NCBI GenBank assembly: GCA_021807465.1
Contig: JAKBCX010000044.1
Coordinates: 1 to 8,396, forward strand
Direction: 5' to 3'
Length of the DNA: 8,396 bases
Origin: Pseudomonadota bacterium
Lineage (GTDB): Bacteria; Pseudomonadota; Alphaproteobacteria; Acetobacterales; Acetobacteraceae
Positions 1-6,516 of this stretch are shown piece by piece. The position numbers and the translations under genes are program-made. The notes beneath the pieces were generated by a model that did no database searches, was not told the origin of the DNA, and was given only the letters and a program-made list of their open reading frames with translations. The first letter of the stretch is position 1, and each line of letters begins with the position of its first letter.

Positions 1-989
1 TTCTCCAGGTAATTGTTGATATAATCCGCGACACCCTGTTCAAGCGTGACGAATTGGTGATTGAAGCCCAACTTACGCAGCCGTGCCATAGGCGCTTGTG
101 TAAAAGATTGATACTGGCCGCGCAGTGCTTCCGGCATGTCGATATATTCAATCCGCTCGGGCTGGCCGCAGGCGGCGTACACGGCGCGGGCCAGGTCGGC
201 ATAAGAGCGCGCGATGCCGGTGCCGAGATTATAGATACCCCCAACCTGCGGCACGTTGATGAGGAATTTCAGCGCCGCCACTACGTCATCCACATGGATG
301 AAGTCGCGCTTCTGCTCGCCATCGGTAATATCCGCGCGGTCGGATTTGAACAGCCGCACCGGGCCGCCCGCGCGCAGCTCATCGTGCTTCACCTTTACCA
401 CCGAGATCATGTTGCCCTTATGGTATTCATTAGGGCCGTAGACGTTGAAGAATTTCACGCCCGCCCAGGCGGGTGGGGTAGGAGCTTGGTTTTTCACTTG
501 GCGCGCGACCCATAAATCGAAGGCGTGCTTGCTCCAGCCGTAGAGGTTGAGCGGCGTGAGCTTGTGCAGGGCGGAAAGGGACATATCATCGTCGAATCCG
601 TTCGCGCCATCGCCATAGGTGGCGGCAGAGGAAGCGTAGATGAAGCGCACCCGGCGCTGTGCGCACCAGCTCCACAATTTCTGACTCAGCGTGACATTGC
701 TGTGCCAAACCAGATCACCGTCCCGTGCCGTGGTCTCGGAGATGGCGCCGAGATGTACGATGGTGGAGAGGCGGAGGTCCTCGGAGAGAAACTCGTCCAG
801 CGATTCGGGGCGCAATATGGCGGCTGGCGGGTGGTGCAGCAGGTTGCGCCATTTGGCGCCTTCCTGGCCCAGCCAGTCGCAAATTATCACCTCCTGCCCC
901 TCGGCGGCTAGTGCCGCCTGGAGATTAGAGCCAATAAACCCAGCGCCACCCGTGACCAGTATCATAGGCCGCGTTATATGGAGTTGCAT
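1..989 (-). CDS. hldD: ADP-glyceromanno-heptose 6-epimerase, 3' end cut by window edge
   Basis: Epimerises ADP-D-glycero-D-manno-heptose to the L-glycero form, the last step in making the nucleotide-activated heptose used for the inner core of lipopolysaccharide; it is cytoplasmic. Translating the minus strand gives an uninterrupted frame of 329 codons. The N-terminal Rossmann nucleotide-binding motif GGAGFIGS is at residues 14-21, a YASSAATYG segment carrying the catalytic Ser at 118-126, the catalytic YGWSK (YxxxK) at 150-154, FFNVYGPNE at 180-188, RDFIHVDD at 228-235, and the family signature RGQYQSFTQA near 290-299. These match the HldD/RfaD branch of extended short-chain dehydrogenases. 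The family is about 310-330 residues, so only a few C-terminal residues should be missing. ATG at 989 is the outermost start. ATG at 965 is an alternative that would begin MILVTGGAGF, as in the E. coli enzyme. Neither has a clear Shine-Dalgarno site. It is transcribed divergently from the ubiK-like gene. Confidence 0.95.
   Translation of the reverse strand, partial: MQLHITRPMILVTGGAGFIGSNLQAALAAEGQEVIICDWLGQEGAKWRNLLHHPPAAILRPESLDEFLSEDLRLSTIVHLGAISETTARDGDLVWHSNVTLSQKLWSWCAQRRVRFIYASSAATYGDGANGFDDDMSLSALHKLTPLNLYGWSKHAFDLWVARQVKNQAPTPPAWAGVKFFNVYGPNEYHKGNMISVVKVKHDELRAGGPVRLFKSDRADITDGEQKRDFIHVDDVVAALKFLINVPQVGGIYNLGTGIARSYADLARAVYAACGQPERIEYIDMPEALRGQYQSFTQAPMARLRKLGFNHQFVTLEQGVADYINNYLE
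952..980 (+). promoter_or_regulatory. Possible sigma70-type promoter for the ubiK-like gene
   Basis: GTGACC at 952-957 (4 of 6 to TTGACA) and TATATG at 975-980 (4 of 6 to TATAAT) are separated by 17 bases. Transcription would start near 986, giving a leader of about 26 bases that includes the GAGAAGG ribosome site at 997-1003. The element would lie inside the first codons of divergent hldD, as expected when the two starts are only 22 bases apart. This is a pattern match only. Confidence 0.3.
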
Positions 990-1011
990 CACGAGAGAGA
1001 AGGCCCTGCCC

Positions 1012-1275
1012 ATGACTGACCGTCCGAAAATTTTCGATGACCTGGCCGGCGTTGCCGGTGGCGCCATTTCAGTGCTGGCGGGGCTGCGCGAGGAAATGGC
1101 CTCAATGACCAAGGCCAGGGTGGAGGAGGCTTTGCGCCGGCTCGACCTTGTGCGGCGCGAGGAGTTCGAGGCCATGGCGGAGCTGGCGCGCCGGGCGAAG
1201 ATGCAGGCCGACGCCCTGGAGCAGCGCCTGGCCGCGCTGGAGGAGGCCAGCAAAAAGGAAGGCGGCCCCGCCTGA
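1012..1275 (+). CDS. ubiK: UbiK/BMFP-family accessory factor (ubiquinone biosynthesis)
   Basis: An 87-residue protein of the YqiC/UbiK (BMFP) family. In gammaproteobacteria UbiK is an accessory factor for aerobic ubiquinone synthesis that interacts with the lipid-binding protein UbiJ; earlier work on the family described trimeric coiled coils with membrane-fusogenic activity. The N-terminal half (residues 1-35) is predicted amphipathic. The hallmark RLDLVRREEFEAM at 43-55 is followed by a long heptad-rich helix (about 50-80) with LEQRLAALEE at 69-78, typical of the C-terminal coiled coil. The length fits the family (about 80-100). The start at 1012 is chosen because GAGAAGG lies 8 bases upstream; longer in-frame starts would run through divergent hldD. 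It is the first plus-strand gene and appears to stand alone. The family call is firm from the motif, but function in this lineage is by homology only. Confidence 0.85.
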   Translation: MTDRPKIFDDLAGVAGGAISVLAGLREEMASMTKARVEEALRRLDLVRREEFEAMAELARRAKMQADALEQRLAALEEASKKEGGPA

Positions 1276-1424
1276 AAATTCAAGCCGCGGAATTCATTAG
1301 TGTGCGTATTGTATTCACACAAACGTGATTCCCTGTGTGGCGCTTAAGGCTTGAACCGGAACAGAAAATCATCTTTTTGTCCGGTGTGATCGGCGCCCAA
1401 AACGGCCGCCGCCGGAGAGGCGAT

Positions 1425-1679
1425 ATGCAAGCACATTTGGTCCTGCGCCCTTGGGCGGGCGCACGCGAGCAAGGCCGCATGGGCGTTGCCCGCTTGTTAT
1501 TGATTATGCAGTTCAGCCTCGTGCTATGGCCAGCGGCTATACGCTTGGCGCGGCGGGTAGAACTGGAAGGAAAGAAACAAAGGCTGCTTGATATACTGGC
1601 AGAGACCAATGCTACCCCGCTGCCCCAAAGGCTGGCCCTGCTTAACGAGACGCGCGAGGGGCAGATTTTGCCCGGGTAA
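1425..1679 (+). CDS. Small single-helix protein, paralogue A (unknown function)
   Basis: I do not recognise this 84-residue protein. It has a basic N-terminus (residues 1-22), one hydrophobic segment at about 21-38 containing MQFSLVLWPAA, then a charged, probably cytoplasmic helix (40-60: LARRVELEGKKQRLLDILAE), suggesting a small inner-membrane or membrane-peripheral protein. Start 1425 is preferred because GGAGAGG (1414-1420) lies just upstream; an ATG at 1335 in the same frame would add 30 low-complexity residues with no ribosome site. Its strongest support as a real gene is similarity to the second small protein at 1980-2228: residues 16-62 align gap-free with residues 18-64 of that protein, 18 of 47 identical, including QGR, Q.SLV.WP.A.R.A and RLL..L.E.N. 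It has no clear operon partner, and AT-rich sequence follows. Confidence 0.6.
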   Translation: MQAHLVLRPWAGAREQGRMGVARLLLIMQFSLVLWPAAIRLARRVELEGKKQRLLDILAETNATPLPQRLALLNETREGQILPG

Positions 1680-1750
1680 ATGGAAAACATGGAAAAATTG
1701 TCATTTTTGCATTACCATGGACCATGGCGTGTTAGTGATGTTGAGAAAAA

Positions 1751-1778
1751 TGTCACTTTGAGATAATTCGTTTATAAT
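1751..1778 (+). promoter_or_regulatory. Possible promoter with perfect -10 TATAAT
   Basis: TATAAT at 1773-1778 matches the sigma70 -10 consensus exactly, but the best-spaced upstream hexamer (TGTCAC at 1751-1756, 16-base spacer) is poor. Transcription would start near 1785 and give a leader of about 195 bases before the small gene at 1980. In such AT-rich DNA a TATAAT can occur by chance. Confidence 0.3.
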
Positions 1779-1926
1779 CAATAAATTAACTTTTGCTGTA
1801 CAAGGTCCAATCCGGGAGATTTTCAGGGACTGTCTAAATTAAGATGTAGCCTGCAAAATCGAGCCGATTTTTGACGGGGCTTTGAATGGGCTGATTTTCC
1901 AAGATAATTCTGCCGGATGAATGTTC

Positions 1927-1955
1927 TTGACGTTTGGTTAATCGCGGAACAAGAT
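1927..1955 (+). promoter_or_regulatory. Possible proximal promoter of small gene B
   Basis: TTGACG (1927-1932, 5 of 6 to consensus) is 17 bases upstream of CAAGAT (1950-1955, a weak -10). Transcription would start near 1962, just upstream of the AGGG ribosome site (1968-1971) and ATG at 1980. This fits a translation start at 1980 rather than 1917. Evidence is pattern only. Confidence 0.3.
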
Positions 1956-1979
1956 AACTCTATTGTTAGGGTTATGCGT

Positions 1980-2228
1980 ATGAATAGTCTGAAAATGGCA
2001 AGAATATTCCCCTTTATGGTTCTGTTTGCCCAGGGCCGTCCAGTTGCCGGGGGGATTGCCTTTCTGCTCCAGCTTTCGCTGGTTTTCTGGCCCGTTGCGT
2101 CGCGCTGGGCCTATGTTTCTCATGAGCGCATGGGCATTGAGCGGCTGCTGAATGAACTTTCGGAGTCCAATAAGCAGGCCGGCGACCCGTATGGCCGCAC
2201 GCCCAAGAAATTCCGTCAGATCGCATAA
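1980..2228 (+). CDS. Small single-helix protein, paralogue B (unknown function)
   Basis: An 82-residue protein that I cannot name. A hydrophobic stretch at about residues 22-40 (GGIAFLLQLSLVFWPVA) forms one probable membrane helix. A charged helix follows (SHERMGIERLLNELSESN, 47-64), then a basic, proline-containing tail (DPYGRTPKKFRQIA, 69-82). Start 1980 is chosen because AGGG at 1968-1971 is 8 bases upstream; in-frame ATGs at 1917, 1974 and 1995 are alternatives, the first two adding up to 21 residues. It is a clear paralogue of the small protein at 1425-1679, conserved through the helix and the RLL..L.E.N segment, but it carries a C-terminal DPYGRTPKKF extension that the other lacks. Its stop codon lies just upstream of the methyltransferase reading frame, in the same frame, so the two are probably co-transcribed. 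Confidence 0.65.
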   Translation: MNSLKMARIFPFMVLFAQGRPVAGGIAFLLQLSLVFWPVASRWAYVSHERMGIERLLNELSESNKQAGDPYGRTPKKFRQIA

Positions 2229-2243
2229 GGGGCAGCCATTCTG
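2227..2243 (+). promoter_or_regulatory. Ribosome-site-like AAGGGG facing non-canonical ATT/CTG start codons
   Basis: AAGGGG at 2227-2232 overlaps the TAA stop of small gene B. It sits 5 bases before ATT (2238) and 8 bases before CTG (2241), both in frame with the methyltransferase. No ATG, GTG or TTG occurs in this frame between the TAA at 2226-2228 and the GTG at 2301. The intervening codons read as family-like N-terminal sequence, so this may be the true initiation region. Confidence 0.4.
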
Positions 2244-2300
2244 CCGCAGGAAGATGATGCGGCCCGCTTCGTCCGCGCCCATACTGTAATCGGAGCCTCG

Positions 2301-2921
2301 GTGCTGCAACCGGGGCTCAAATTATATCTGGCAAGCGAGATCACCCCGCTATGGCAGGCGACCGAGGCGTTCCTATCTGCCCGCAACATGGCGCCGCCTT
2401 TCTGGGCTTTTGCATGGCCGGGCGGTGAGGCGCTGGCGCATTATATTGCCGGTCATCCCGAGCTTGTGCGAGGGAAAACAGTGCTGGATTTTGCCGCTGG
2501 CGGTGGTATTGCCGCGCTGGCCTGCGCCCGCGCCGGGGCTGCCCGTGTTGAAGCAGCCGAGATAGACCCGCTGGCCGTGGCGTCTATGCGGCTGAATGCG
2601 GAGGCGAATGGCCTCACCATCCACCCGTTGCTGGGCGATATTGTCGGCACGGCTTGCCGCTGGAATCTTATTCTGTGCGGAGACGTATGTTACGAGGCGC
2701 CGATGACGCGCCACATCATGCCCTGGCTGCAAGCCTGCGCGGCGCAAATTCCGGTTGTTATGGCCGATCCGGGACGCAGCTATTCCCCTAAGGACGGATT
2801 TGAAATTATTGATGAAATTGAAGTTCCTACCAGTTTGGAGCTGGAGGACTCGGCCTCGCGCCTCGTGCGGCTGCTGCGCCTTACACCGATACGTAATAAG
2901 ACATCGGTACAGCATTATTGA
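2301..2921 (+). CDS. Class I SAM-dependent methyltransferase, ETF-beta lysine methyltransferase-like
   Basis: Probably methylates a protein lysine using S-adenosylmethionine. The sequence resembles the METTL20/ETFBKMT group, whose characterised members act on the beta subunit of electron-transfer flavoprotein; such proteins are often auto-annotated as 50S L11 methyltransferase. In the 206-residue form from GTG 2301, PPFWAFAWPGG (32-42) precedes SAM motif I VLDFAAGGG (61-69), the acidic motif AAEIDP (85-90), LILCGDVCYE (123-132, with the DVCYE motif of this group) and MADPGRSY (154-161). GTG 2301 has GGAG (2292-2295) in front of it and is the first canonical start. Upstream codons 2256-2300, however, encode DDAARFVRAHTVIGAS, which looks like the family N-terminus, so the real protein may be about 226-227 residues starting at ATT 2238 or CTG 2241. 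It follows small gene B directly and precedes sdhC by 65 bases. The substrate is unproven. Confidence 0.8.
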   Translation: MLQPGLKLYLASEITPLWQATEAFLSARNMAPPFWAFAWPGGEALAHYIAGHPELVRGKTVLDFAAGGGIAALACARAGAARVEAAEIDPLAVASMRLNAEANGLTIHPLLGDIVGTACRWNLILCGDVCYEAPMTRHIMPWLQACAAQIPVVMADPGRSYSPKDGFEIIDEIEVPTSLELEDSASRLVRLLRLTPIRNKTSVQHY

Positions 2922-2922
2922 C

Positions 2923-2942
2923 TGGTCCCGGTCCTGGGACTA
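2923..2942 (+). promoter_or_regulatory. Hairpin and -35-like box in the sdh leader
   Basis: The 65 bases between the methyltransferase stop and sdhC hold a hairpin: GTCCC (2925-2929) pairs with GGGAC (2936-2940), extended by a G-U and a T-A pair, with a 6-base loop. No T-run follows, so it is not a convincing intrinsic terminator. TTGACT at 2918-2923 resembles a -35 box, but the sequence 17 bases later (TAACGC) is a poor -10. The sdh operon could have its own promoter here or read through from upstream; the sequence does not decide. Confidence 0.25.
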
Positions 2943-2986
2943 ACGCACCTGCACAAAATTGCTCAAACGGCGAAGGAAGGTTTCCG

Positions 2987-3424
2987 ATGAAGGATGTCCG
3001 CGAAGCCCTGATGGTGGGGCGCAATACGGAGGGGAAGCTGGTCCGCCGGCCTATTTCCCCGTTCATGCTTGGCAGCGCCTACCAGTTCCAGATGTCATCC
3101 GCGACATCGATTCTGCACCGTATTACCGGTGTGGGGCTGGGCCTCGGCACGCTGCTGTTCACCGCCTGGCTGGTGGCTGCCGCGGCGGGCGACTCGGCCT
3201 TCTCGCTAGTGCAGGCGCTTCTGGCCTCCTGGGTTGGGTTGTTCGTCCTGTTCTGCTTCACCCTGTCGCTGTTCTACCATTTCTGCAACGGCATCCGCCA
3301 TCTGGCCTGGGACGTGGGCAAGGGCTTCGAGCTGCCCGCCATGCACCGCAACGGCGCGCTGGTGATCGCCGCCACCATCATTTTAACCGTGGCCTTCTGG
3401 GTCATCGCTTTCCTTATCGGGTGA
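2987..3424 (+). CDS. sdhC: Succinate dehydrogenase cytochrome b556 subunit
   Basis: Larger membrane anchor of respiratory complex II. With SdhD it binds heme b and forms the ubiquinone site in the inner membrane. The 145-residue protein has the family motif SSATSILHRITGVGL near 36-50 (Ser and Arg expected at the quinone pocket), followed by three hydrophobic segments (about 45-68, 77-101 and 121-144). The segment YHFCNGIRHLAWD (about 101-113) contains the His of the H...G.RHL..D heme-ligand signature. The N-terminus RPISPFML is typical of alphaproteobacterial and mitochondrial SdhC. ATG 2987 is chosen because GAAGGAAGG (2972-2980) lies 6 bases upstream; the longer frame from 2918 lacks such a site. 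It is the first gene of a complete sdhCDAB operon. Confidence 0.95.
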   Translation: MKDVREALMVGRNTEGKLVRRPISPFMLGSAYQFQMSSATSILHRITGVGLGLGTLLFTAWLVAAAAGDSAFSLVQALLASWVGLFVLFCFTLSLFYHFCNGIRHLAWDVGKGFELPAMHRNGALVIAATIILTVAFWVIAFLIG

Positions 3425-3429
3425 GTCAC

Positions 3430-3837
3430 ATGAGCAGCAAGGATACCGCCCCCTCCATTCATATCCGCCGTTCGCCGCTGGGCCGCGCCCGCGGGCTTGG
3501 CGCCGCTAAAGCCGGCTCGCACCATTGGTGGGTGCAGCGCCTCTCCGCCGTGGCGCTGCTGCCGCTGGTGCTCTACTTCATCGTCTCCGTGCTGATGCTG
3601 AAGGGCGCCGACCATGCCGCCATGGCCGCCTACATGGCTGAGCCATGGAATACCGTCCTCTTCATAGCTCTCATCGCCGCCCTGTTCTCGCACCTCGACC
3701 AGGGCATGCAGGTGGTGCTGGAGGACTATATCCGGACGGATTCAACACGCCTGACCGTGCTGATGCTCGTCAAGGCGGTCATTGCCCTGCTGGCGCTGGC
3801 CAGCCTTATCTCCGTCCTTAAACTCGCCTTCTCGTAA
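3430..3837 (+). CDS. sdhD: Succinate dehydrogenase membrane anchor subunit
   Basis: Second hydrophobic anchor of complex II, completing the heme b and ubiquinone sites with SdhC. The protein is 135 residues. A short basic leader (SPLGRARGLGAAKAG, about 14-28) precedes HHWWVQRLSAVALLPLVLYF (31-50), which contains the WxxQRxSA signature and the first membrane helix. A second hydrophobic stretch (about 75-85) runs into SHLDQGMQVVLEDYI (about 87-101), the H..xG...V..DY motif of SdhD where the heme-ligand His is expected, and a third helix ends the protein (about 106-134). The start is 5 bases after the sdhC stop; its ribosome site GGGTGAG (3419-3425) overlaps that stop, suggesting coupled translation. 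Confidence 0.93.
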   Translation: MSSKDTAPSIHIRRSPLGRARGLGAAKAGSHHWWVQRLSAVALLPLVLYFIVSVLMLKGADHAAMAAYMAEPWNTVLFIALIAALFSHLDQGMQVVLEDYIRTDSTRLTVLMLVKAVIALLALASLISVLKLAFS

Positions 3838-3852
3838 CGGAAGACTGCGCAC

Positions 3853-5664
3853 ATGAACGCGATCCCAAATCTCTCCAACGGCGCCTATAACGTGATCGAC
3901 CACACCTACGATGTGGTGGTCGTCGGCGCTGGCGGCTCCGGCCTCCGCACCACGCTCGGCATGGGCGCGGCCGGCCTCAAAACTGCTTGTATCACCAAGG
4001 TTTTCCCCACCCGCTCGCACACTGTCGCGGCGCAGGGCGGCATTTCCGCCGCGCTAGGCAATATGGGCGAGGATGATTGGCGCTGGCACATGTACGACAC
4101 CGTGAAGGGGTCGGACTGGCTGGGCGACCAGGATGCCATCGAATATATGTGCCGCGAGGCCGTGCCCGCGATTCGCGAGCTGGAACATTTCGGCATGCCC
4201 TTCTCGCGTACCGAGGATGGCAAGATCTACCAGCGCCCCTTTGGCGGCCACATGAAGGATTACGGCAAGGAACCGGCCATGCGCGCCTGCGCCGCGGCCG
4301 ACCGTACCGGCCACGCCATGCTGCACACGCTGTACCAGCAGAGCCTGAAGCATGAGGTGGAGTTCTTCGTCGAATATTTCGCGCTCGACCTCATCATGGA
4401 CCAGGAAGGCGCCTGCCGTGGCGTGATGGCCTGGTGCCTGGAGGATGGCACCATCCACCGCTTCCGCGCCCAGACGGTGGTGCTGGCCACTGGCGGCTAT
4501 GGCCGCGCCTATCTTAGCTGCACCTCCGCCCATACCTGCACGGGCGATGGCGGCGGCATGGTTATCCGCGCCGGCCTGCCGGTGCAGGATATGGAATTCG
4601 TGCAGTTCCACCCCACGGGCATCTTCCCCGCCGGCTGCCTTATTACCGAAGGTGCACGCGGTGAAGGCGGCTACCTTACCAATTCGGAAGGTGAGCGCTT
4701 CATGGAGCGTTACGCGCCGACGGCGAAGGACCTGGCCTCGCGCGATGTGGTGTCCCGCTCCATGACCATCGAGATTAACGAGGGCAGGGGCGTTGGCCCG
4801 CACAAGGATCATATCCTGCTGCACCTTGAGCATCTCGGGGCCGATCTTCTGCATGAACGCCTGCCCGGCATTTCCGAGACGGCGCGCGTGTTCGCTGGCG
4901 TGGATGTGACCAAGGAGCCTATCCCGGTTCTGCCGACAGTGCATTACAACATGGGCGGCATTCCCACGAACTACCATGCCGAAGTGCTGCGCCCCACGCC
5001 GGAAAACCCGGATGCCGTGGTGCCGGGCCTGATGGCCGTGGGCGAGGCGGCTTGCGTGTCGGTGCATGGCGCCAACCGCCTGGGAACCAACTCGCTGCTC
5101 GATCTGGTGGTGTTCGGCCGTGCTGCCGCGCACCGCGCCGCCGAAATCGTCAAGTCCGGTGCTACCCAGGCCCCGCTGCCGGCTGGTGCTGGCGATGCCT
5201 CACTGGCCCGGTTCGATGCCACGCGCCATGCCAAGGGCGGTACGCCGGTGGCGCAGTTGCGCGACCAGTTGCAGCGCACCATGCAGGCCCATGCAGCCGT
5301 GTTCCGCAACTCCAAGAGCTTGACCGAAGGTGTGGGCAAGATGGAGAAGCTGTGGGGCGGTATGAAGGATATGGGCGTGTCCGACCGCTCGCTGATCTGG
5401 AACTCCGACTTGATGGAGGCGCTGGAGCTGCAGAACCTGATGGGCAACGCCGCCGCTACCATGGTGGGCGCCGAAGCCCGCAAGGAAAGCCGCGGCGCCC
5501 AGGCGCATGACGATTTCCCCGAGCGCGACGACCATGAATGGATGAAGCACACGGTGGCACAGGTGCATGATGACGGGAAGGTGGACCTCACCTACCGGCC
5601 GGTGAAGATGAAGACACTGACCAATGAAGTGTCTGTGTTCCCGCCCAAGAAGCGCGTGTACTAA
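3853..5664 (+). CDS. sdhA: Succinate dehydrogenase flavoprotein subunit
   Basis: Catalytic subunit of complex II: oxidises succinate to fumarate and passes electrons from covalently bound FAD to the iron-sulfur subunit, linking the TCA cycle to the respiratory chain. Length is 603 residues, usual for the family (about 590-610). The FAD-binding GAGGSG is at 25-30. [13 protein letters not shown] at 51-63 contains His56, the expected covalent flavin attachment residue. [23 protein letters not shown] (250-273, substrate domain), the catalytic-arginine segment ASRDVVSRS (295-303, Arg297), [13 protein letters not shown] (361-373) and [13 protein letters not shown] (405-417) are all intact. The end [12 protein letters not shown] is also typical. 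GGAAG at 3839-3843 precedes the start and only 15 bases separate it from sdhD. No defect is visible. Confidence 0.98.
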   Translation: MNAIPNLSNGAYNVIDHTYDVVVVGAGGSGLRTTLGMGAAGLKTACITKVFPTRSHTVAAQGGISAALGNMGEDDWRWHMYDTVKGSDWLGDQDAIEYMCREAVPAIRELEHFGMPFSRTEDGKIYQRPFGGHMKDYGKEPAMRACAAADRTGHAMLHTLYQQSLKHEVEFFVEYFALDLIMDQEGACRGVMAWCLEDGTIHRFRAQTVVLATGGYGRAYLSCTSAHTCTGDGGGMVIRAGLPVQDMEFVQFHPTGIFPAGCLITEGARGEGGYLTNSEGERFMERYAPTAKDLASRDVVSRSMTIEINEGRGVGPHKDHILLHLEHLGADLLHERLPGISETARVFAGVDVTKEPIPVLPTVHYNMGGIPTNYHAEVLRPTPENPDAVVPGLMAVGEAACVSVHGANRLGTNSLLDLVVFGRAAAHRAAEIVKSGATQAPLPAGAGDASLARFDATRHAKGGTPVAQLRDQLQRTMQAHAAVFRNSKSLTEGVGKMEKLWGGMKDMGVSDRSLIWNSDLMEALELQNLMGNAAATMVGAEARKESRGAQAHDDFPERDDHEWMKHTVAQVHDDGKVDLTYRPVKMKTLTNEVSVFPPKKRVY

Positions 5665-5679
5665 GGAAGGAGCAGAACA

Positions 5680-6462
5680 ATGGCTGAATTTACGCTTCCT
5701 GCGAATTCGAAGGTTGGGGTGGGCAAAACCTACAAAGCCCCCGCTGGCGCCACGCGCGTGAAGGAGTTCAAGGTTTATCGCTGGAACCCGGATGACGGGA
5801 AGAATCCGGTGATGGACACTTACGAGGTCGATCTCGACAAATGCGGGCCGATGGTGCTCGACGCGATCATCAAGATCAAGAACGAGATCGATGCCTCGCT
5901 CACCTTCCGCCGCTCCTGCCGCGAGGGCATTTGCGGCTCCTGCGCGATGAACATTGACGGCACCAACACGCTGGCCTGCCTCAAGCCCATCGACGAGGTG
6001 AAGGGCGAGGTGCGCATCACCCCGCTGCCGCATATGCCGGTGGTGAAGGATCTGGTGCCCGACCTCAACCAGCCTTACGCGCAGCTCCGTTCCATCGAGC
6101 CATGGCTGCAGGCCGAGACGGCCCCGCCGCCGGATGCCGAGCGCCTGCAATCGAAGGAAGAGCGCGCCGAGTTGGATGGTTTGTGGGAGTGCATTCTGTG
6201 CTTCTGCTGCTCCACCTCATGCCCCAGCTACTGGTGGAATGGCGACCGCTATCTCGGCCCCGCCGTGCTGCTGCAGGCCTATCGCTGGATCGCCGATTCC
6301 CGCGACGAAGCCACTGGCAAGCGCCTGGATGCCTTGGAAGACCCCTTCAAGCTCTATCGCTGCCATACCATCATGAACTGCACCCAGACTTGCCCGAAGG
6401 GTCTCAACCCGGCCAAGGCTATCGGCAAGATCAAGCAGCTTATGCTGGAACGCCAGGGCTAA
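5680..6462 (+). CDS. sdhB: Succinate dehydrogenase iron-sulfur subunit
   Basis: Electron-transfer subunit of complex II, carrying electrons from FAD in SdhA to ubiquinone at the SdhC/SdhD interface on the cytoplasmic side. The 260-residue protein has all cluster ligands. The [2Fe-2S] cysteines are 80, 85, 88 and 100 (CREGICGSC...C). The [4Fe-4S] cysteines are 171, 174, 177 and 181 ([17 protein letters not shown]). The [3Fe-4S] cysteines are 228, 234 and 238 ([17 protein letters not shown]). The extra Cys176 is also common in mitochondrial-type SdhB. A strong ribosome site AAGGAAGGAG (5663-5672) overlaps the sdhA stop and sits 7 bases before ATG. It is the last gene of the operon; a strong terminator follows 16 bases after its stop. 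Confidence 0.98.
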   Translation: MAEFTLPANSKVGVGKTYKAPAGATRVKEFKVYRWNPDDGKNPVMDTYEVDLDKCGPMVLDAIIKIKNEIDASLTFRRSCREGICGSCAMNIDGTNTLACLKPIDEVKGEVRITPLPHMPVVKDLVPDLNQPYAQLRSIEPWLQAETAPPPDAERLQSKEERAELDGLWECILCFCCSTSCPSYWWNGDRYLGPAVLLQAYRWIADSRDEATGKRLDALEDPFKLYRCHTIMNCTQTCPKGLNPAKAIGKIKQLMLERQG

Positions 6463-6478
6463 GGCGGCTTCCCCAACC

Positions 6479-6516
6479 AAAAACCCGCCAGGAGCGCTGC
6501 TCTTGGCGGGTTTTTT
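6479..6516. terminator. Bidirectional intrinsic terminator between sdhB and oxyR
   Basis: CCCGCCAGGAGC (6484-6495) and GCTCTTGGCGGG (6499-6510) form a 12-pair stem (one G-U pair) with a 3-base loop. Five A's precede it and six T's follow, so it has a U-tract on both strands. It closes the sdhCDAB transcript from the left and the oxyR transcript from the right; the oxyR stop codon overlaps the T-run. Confidence 0.95.

Larger units (their letters stand above)
1680..1979. other. AT-rich intergenic region between the two paralogous small genes
   Basis: No convincing gene is seen in these 300 bases, which are visibly richer in A and T than their surroundings. They contain a perfect TATAAT (1773-1778); two tandem copies of ACCATGG (1714-1727); a CATTTTT/AAAAATG inverted repeat (1702-1708 with 1746-1752, 37-base loop); and a small hairpin AAAATCG-agc-CGATTTT at 1855-1871, followed by only one further T, so a poor terminator. 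AGATAATTC occurs at 1761-1769 and 1902-1910, and the one-base variant AGATAACTC at 1952-1960. Two TTGACG boxes are at 1871-1876 and 1927-1932. An in-frame ATG at 1917 could extend the downstream gene upstream, but lacks a ribosome site. The region probably carries the control elements for the gene at 1980. Confidence 0.5.

Noticed and set aside
54..515. Plus-strand open frame of 153 codons
   Set aside because: It lies antisense to hldD, whose motifs read cleanly on the other strand.
1301..1321. GTGTG...CACAC inverted repeat resembling a CRP/FNR-type site
   Set aside because: The spacing between half-sites is too long for a CRP or FNR site and the inner bases do not match; probably chance.
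1280..1690. Minus-strand open frame of 136 codons opposite small gene A
   Set aside because: The plus-strand frame has a ribosome site and a paralogue; the minus frame is Arg/Ser/Cys-rich with neither.
1855..1872. Hairpin followed by T's as a terminator for small gene A
   Set aside because: Only two of seven stem pairs are G-C and the T-run is essentially part of the stem, so it is too weak to call.
2884..2909. ACCGAT/ATCGGT inverted repeat at the end of the methyltransferase
   Set aside because: A 6-pair stem with a 12-base loop inside coding sequence and no T-run is not a credible terminator.
4054..5133. Long minus-strand open frame (359 codons) opposite sdhA
   Set aside because: It is an antisense shadow of the unmistakable sdhA gene in GC-rich DNA, with His/Ala-rich composition and no recognisable domain.
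5200..6150. Long minus-strand open frame (316 codons) opposite sdhA/sdhB
   Set aside because: Same antisense effect; it spans the junction of two real genes and shows no domain or ribosome site.
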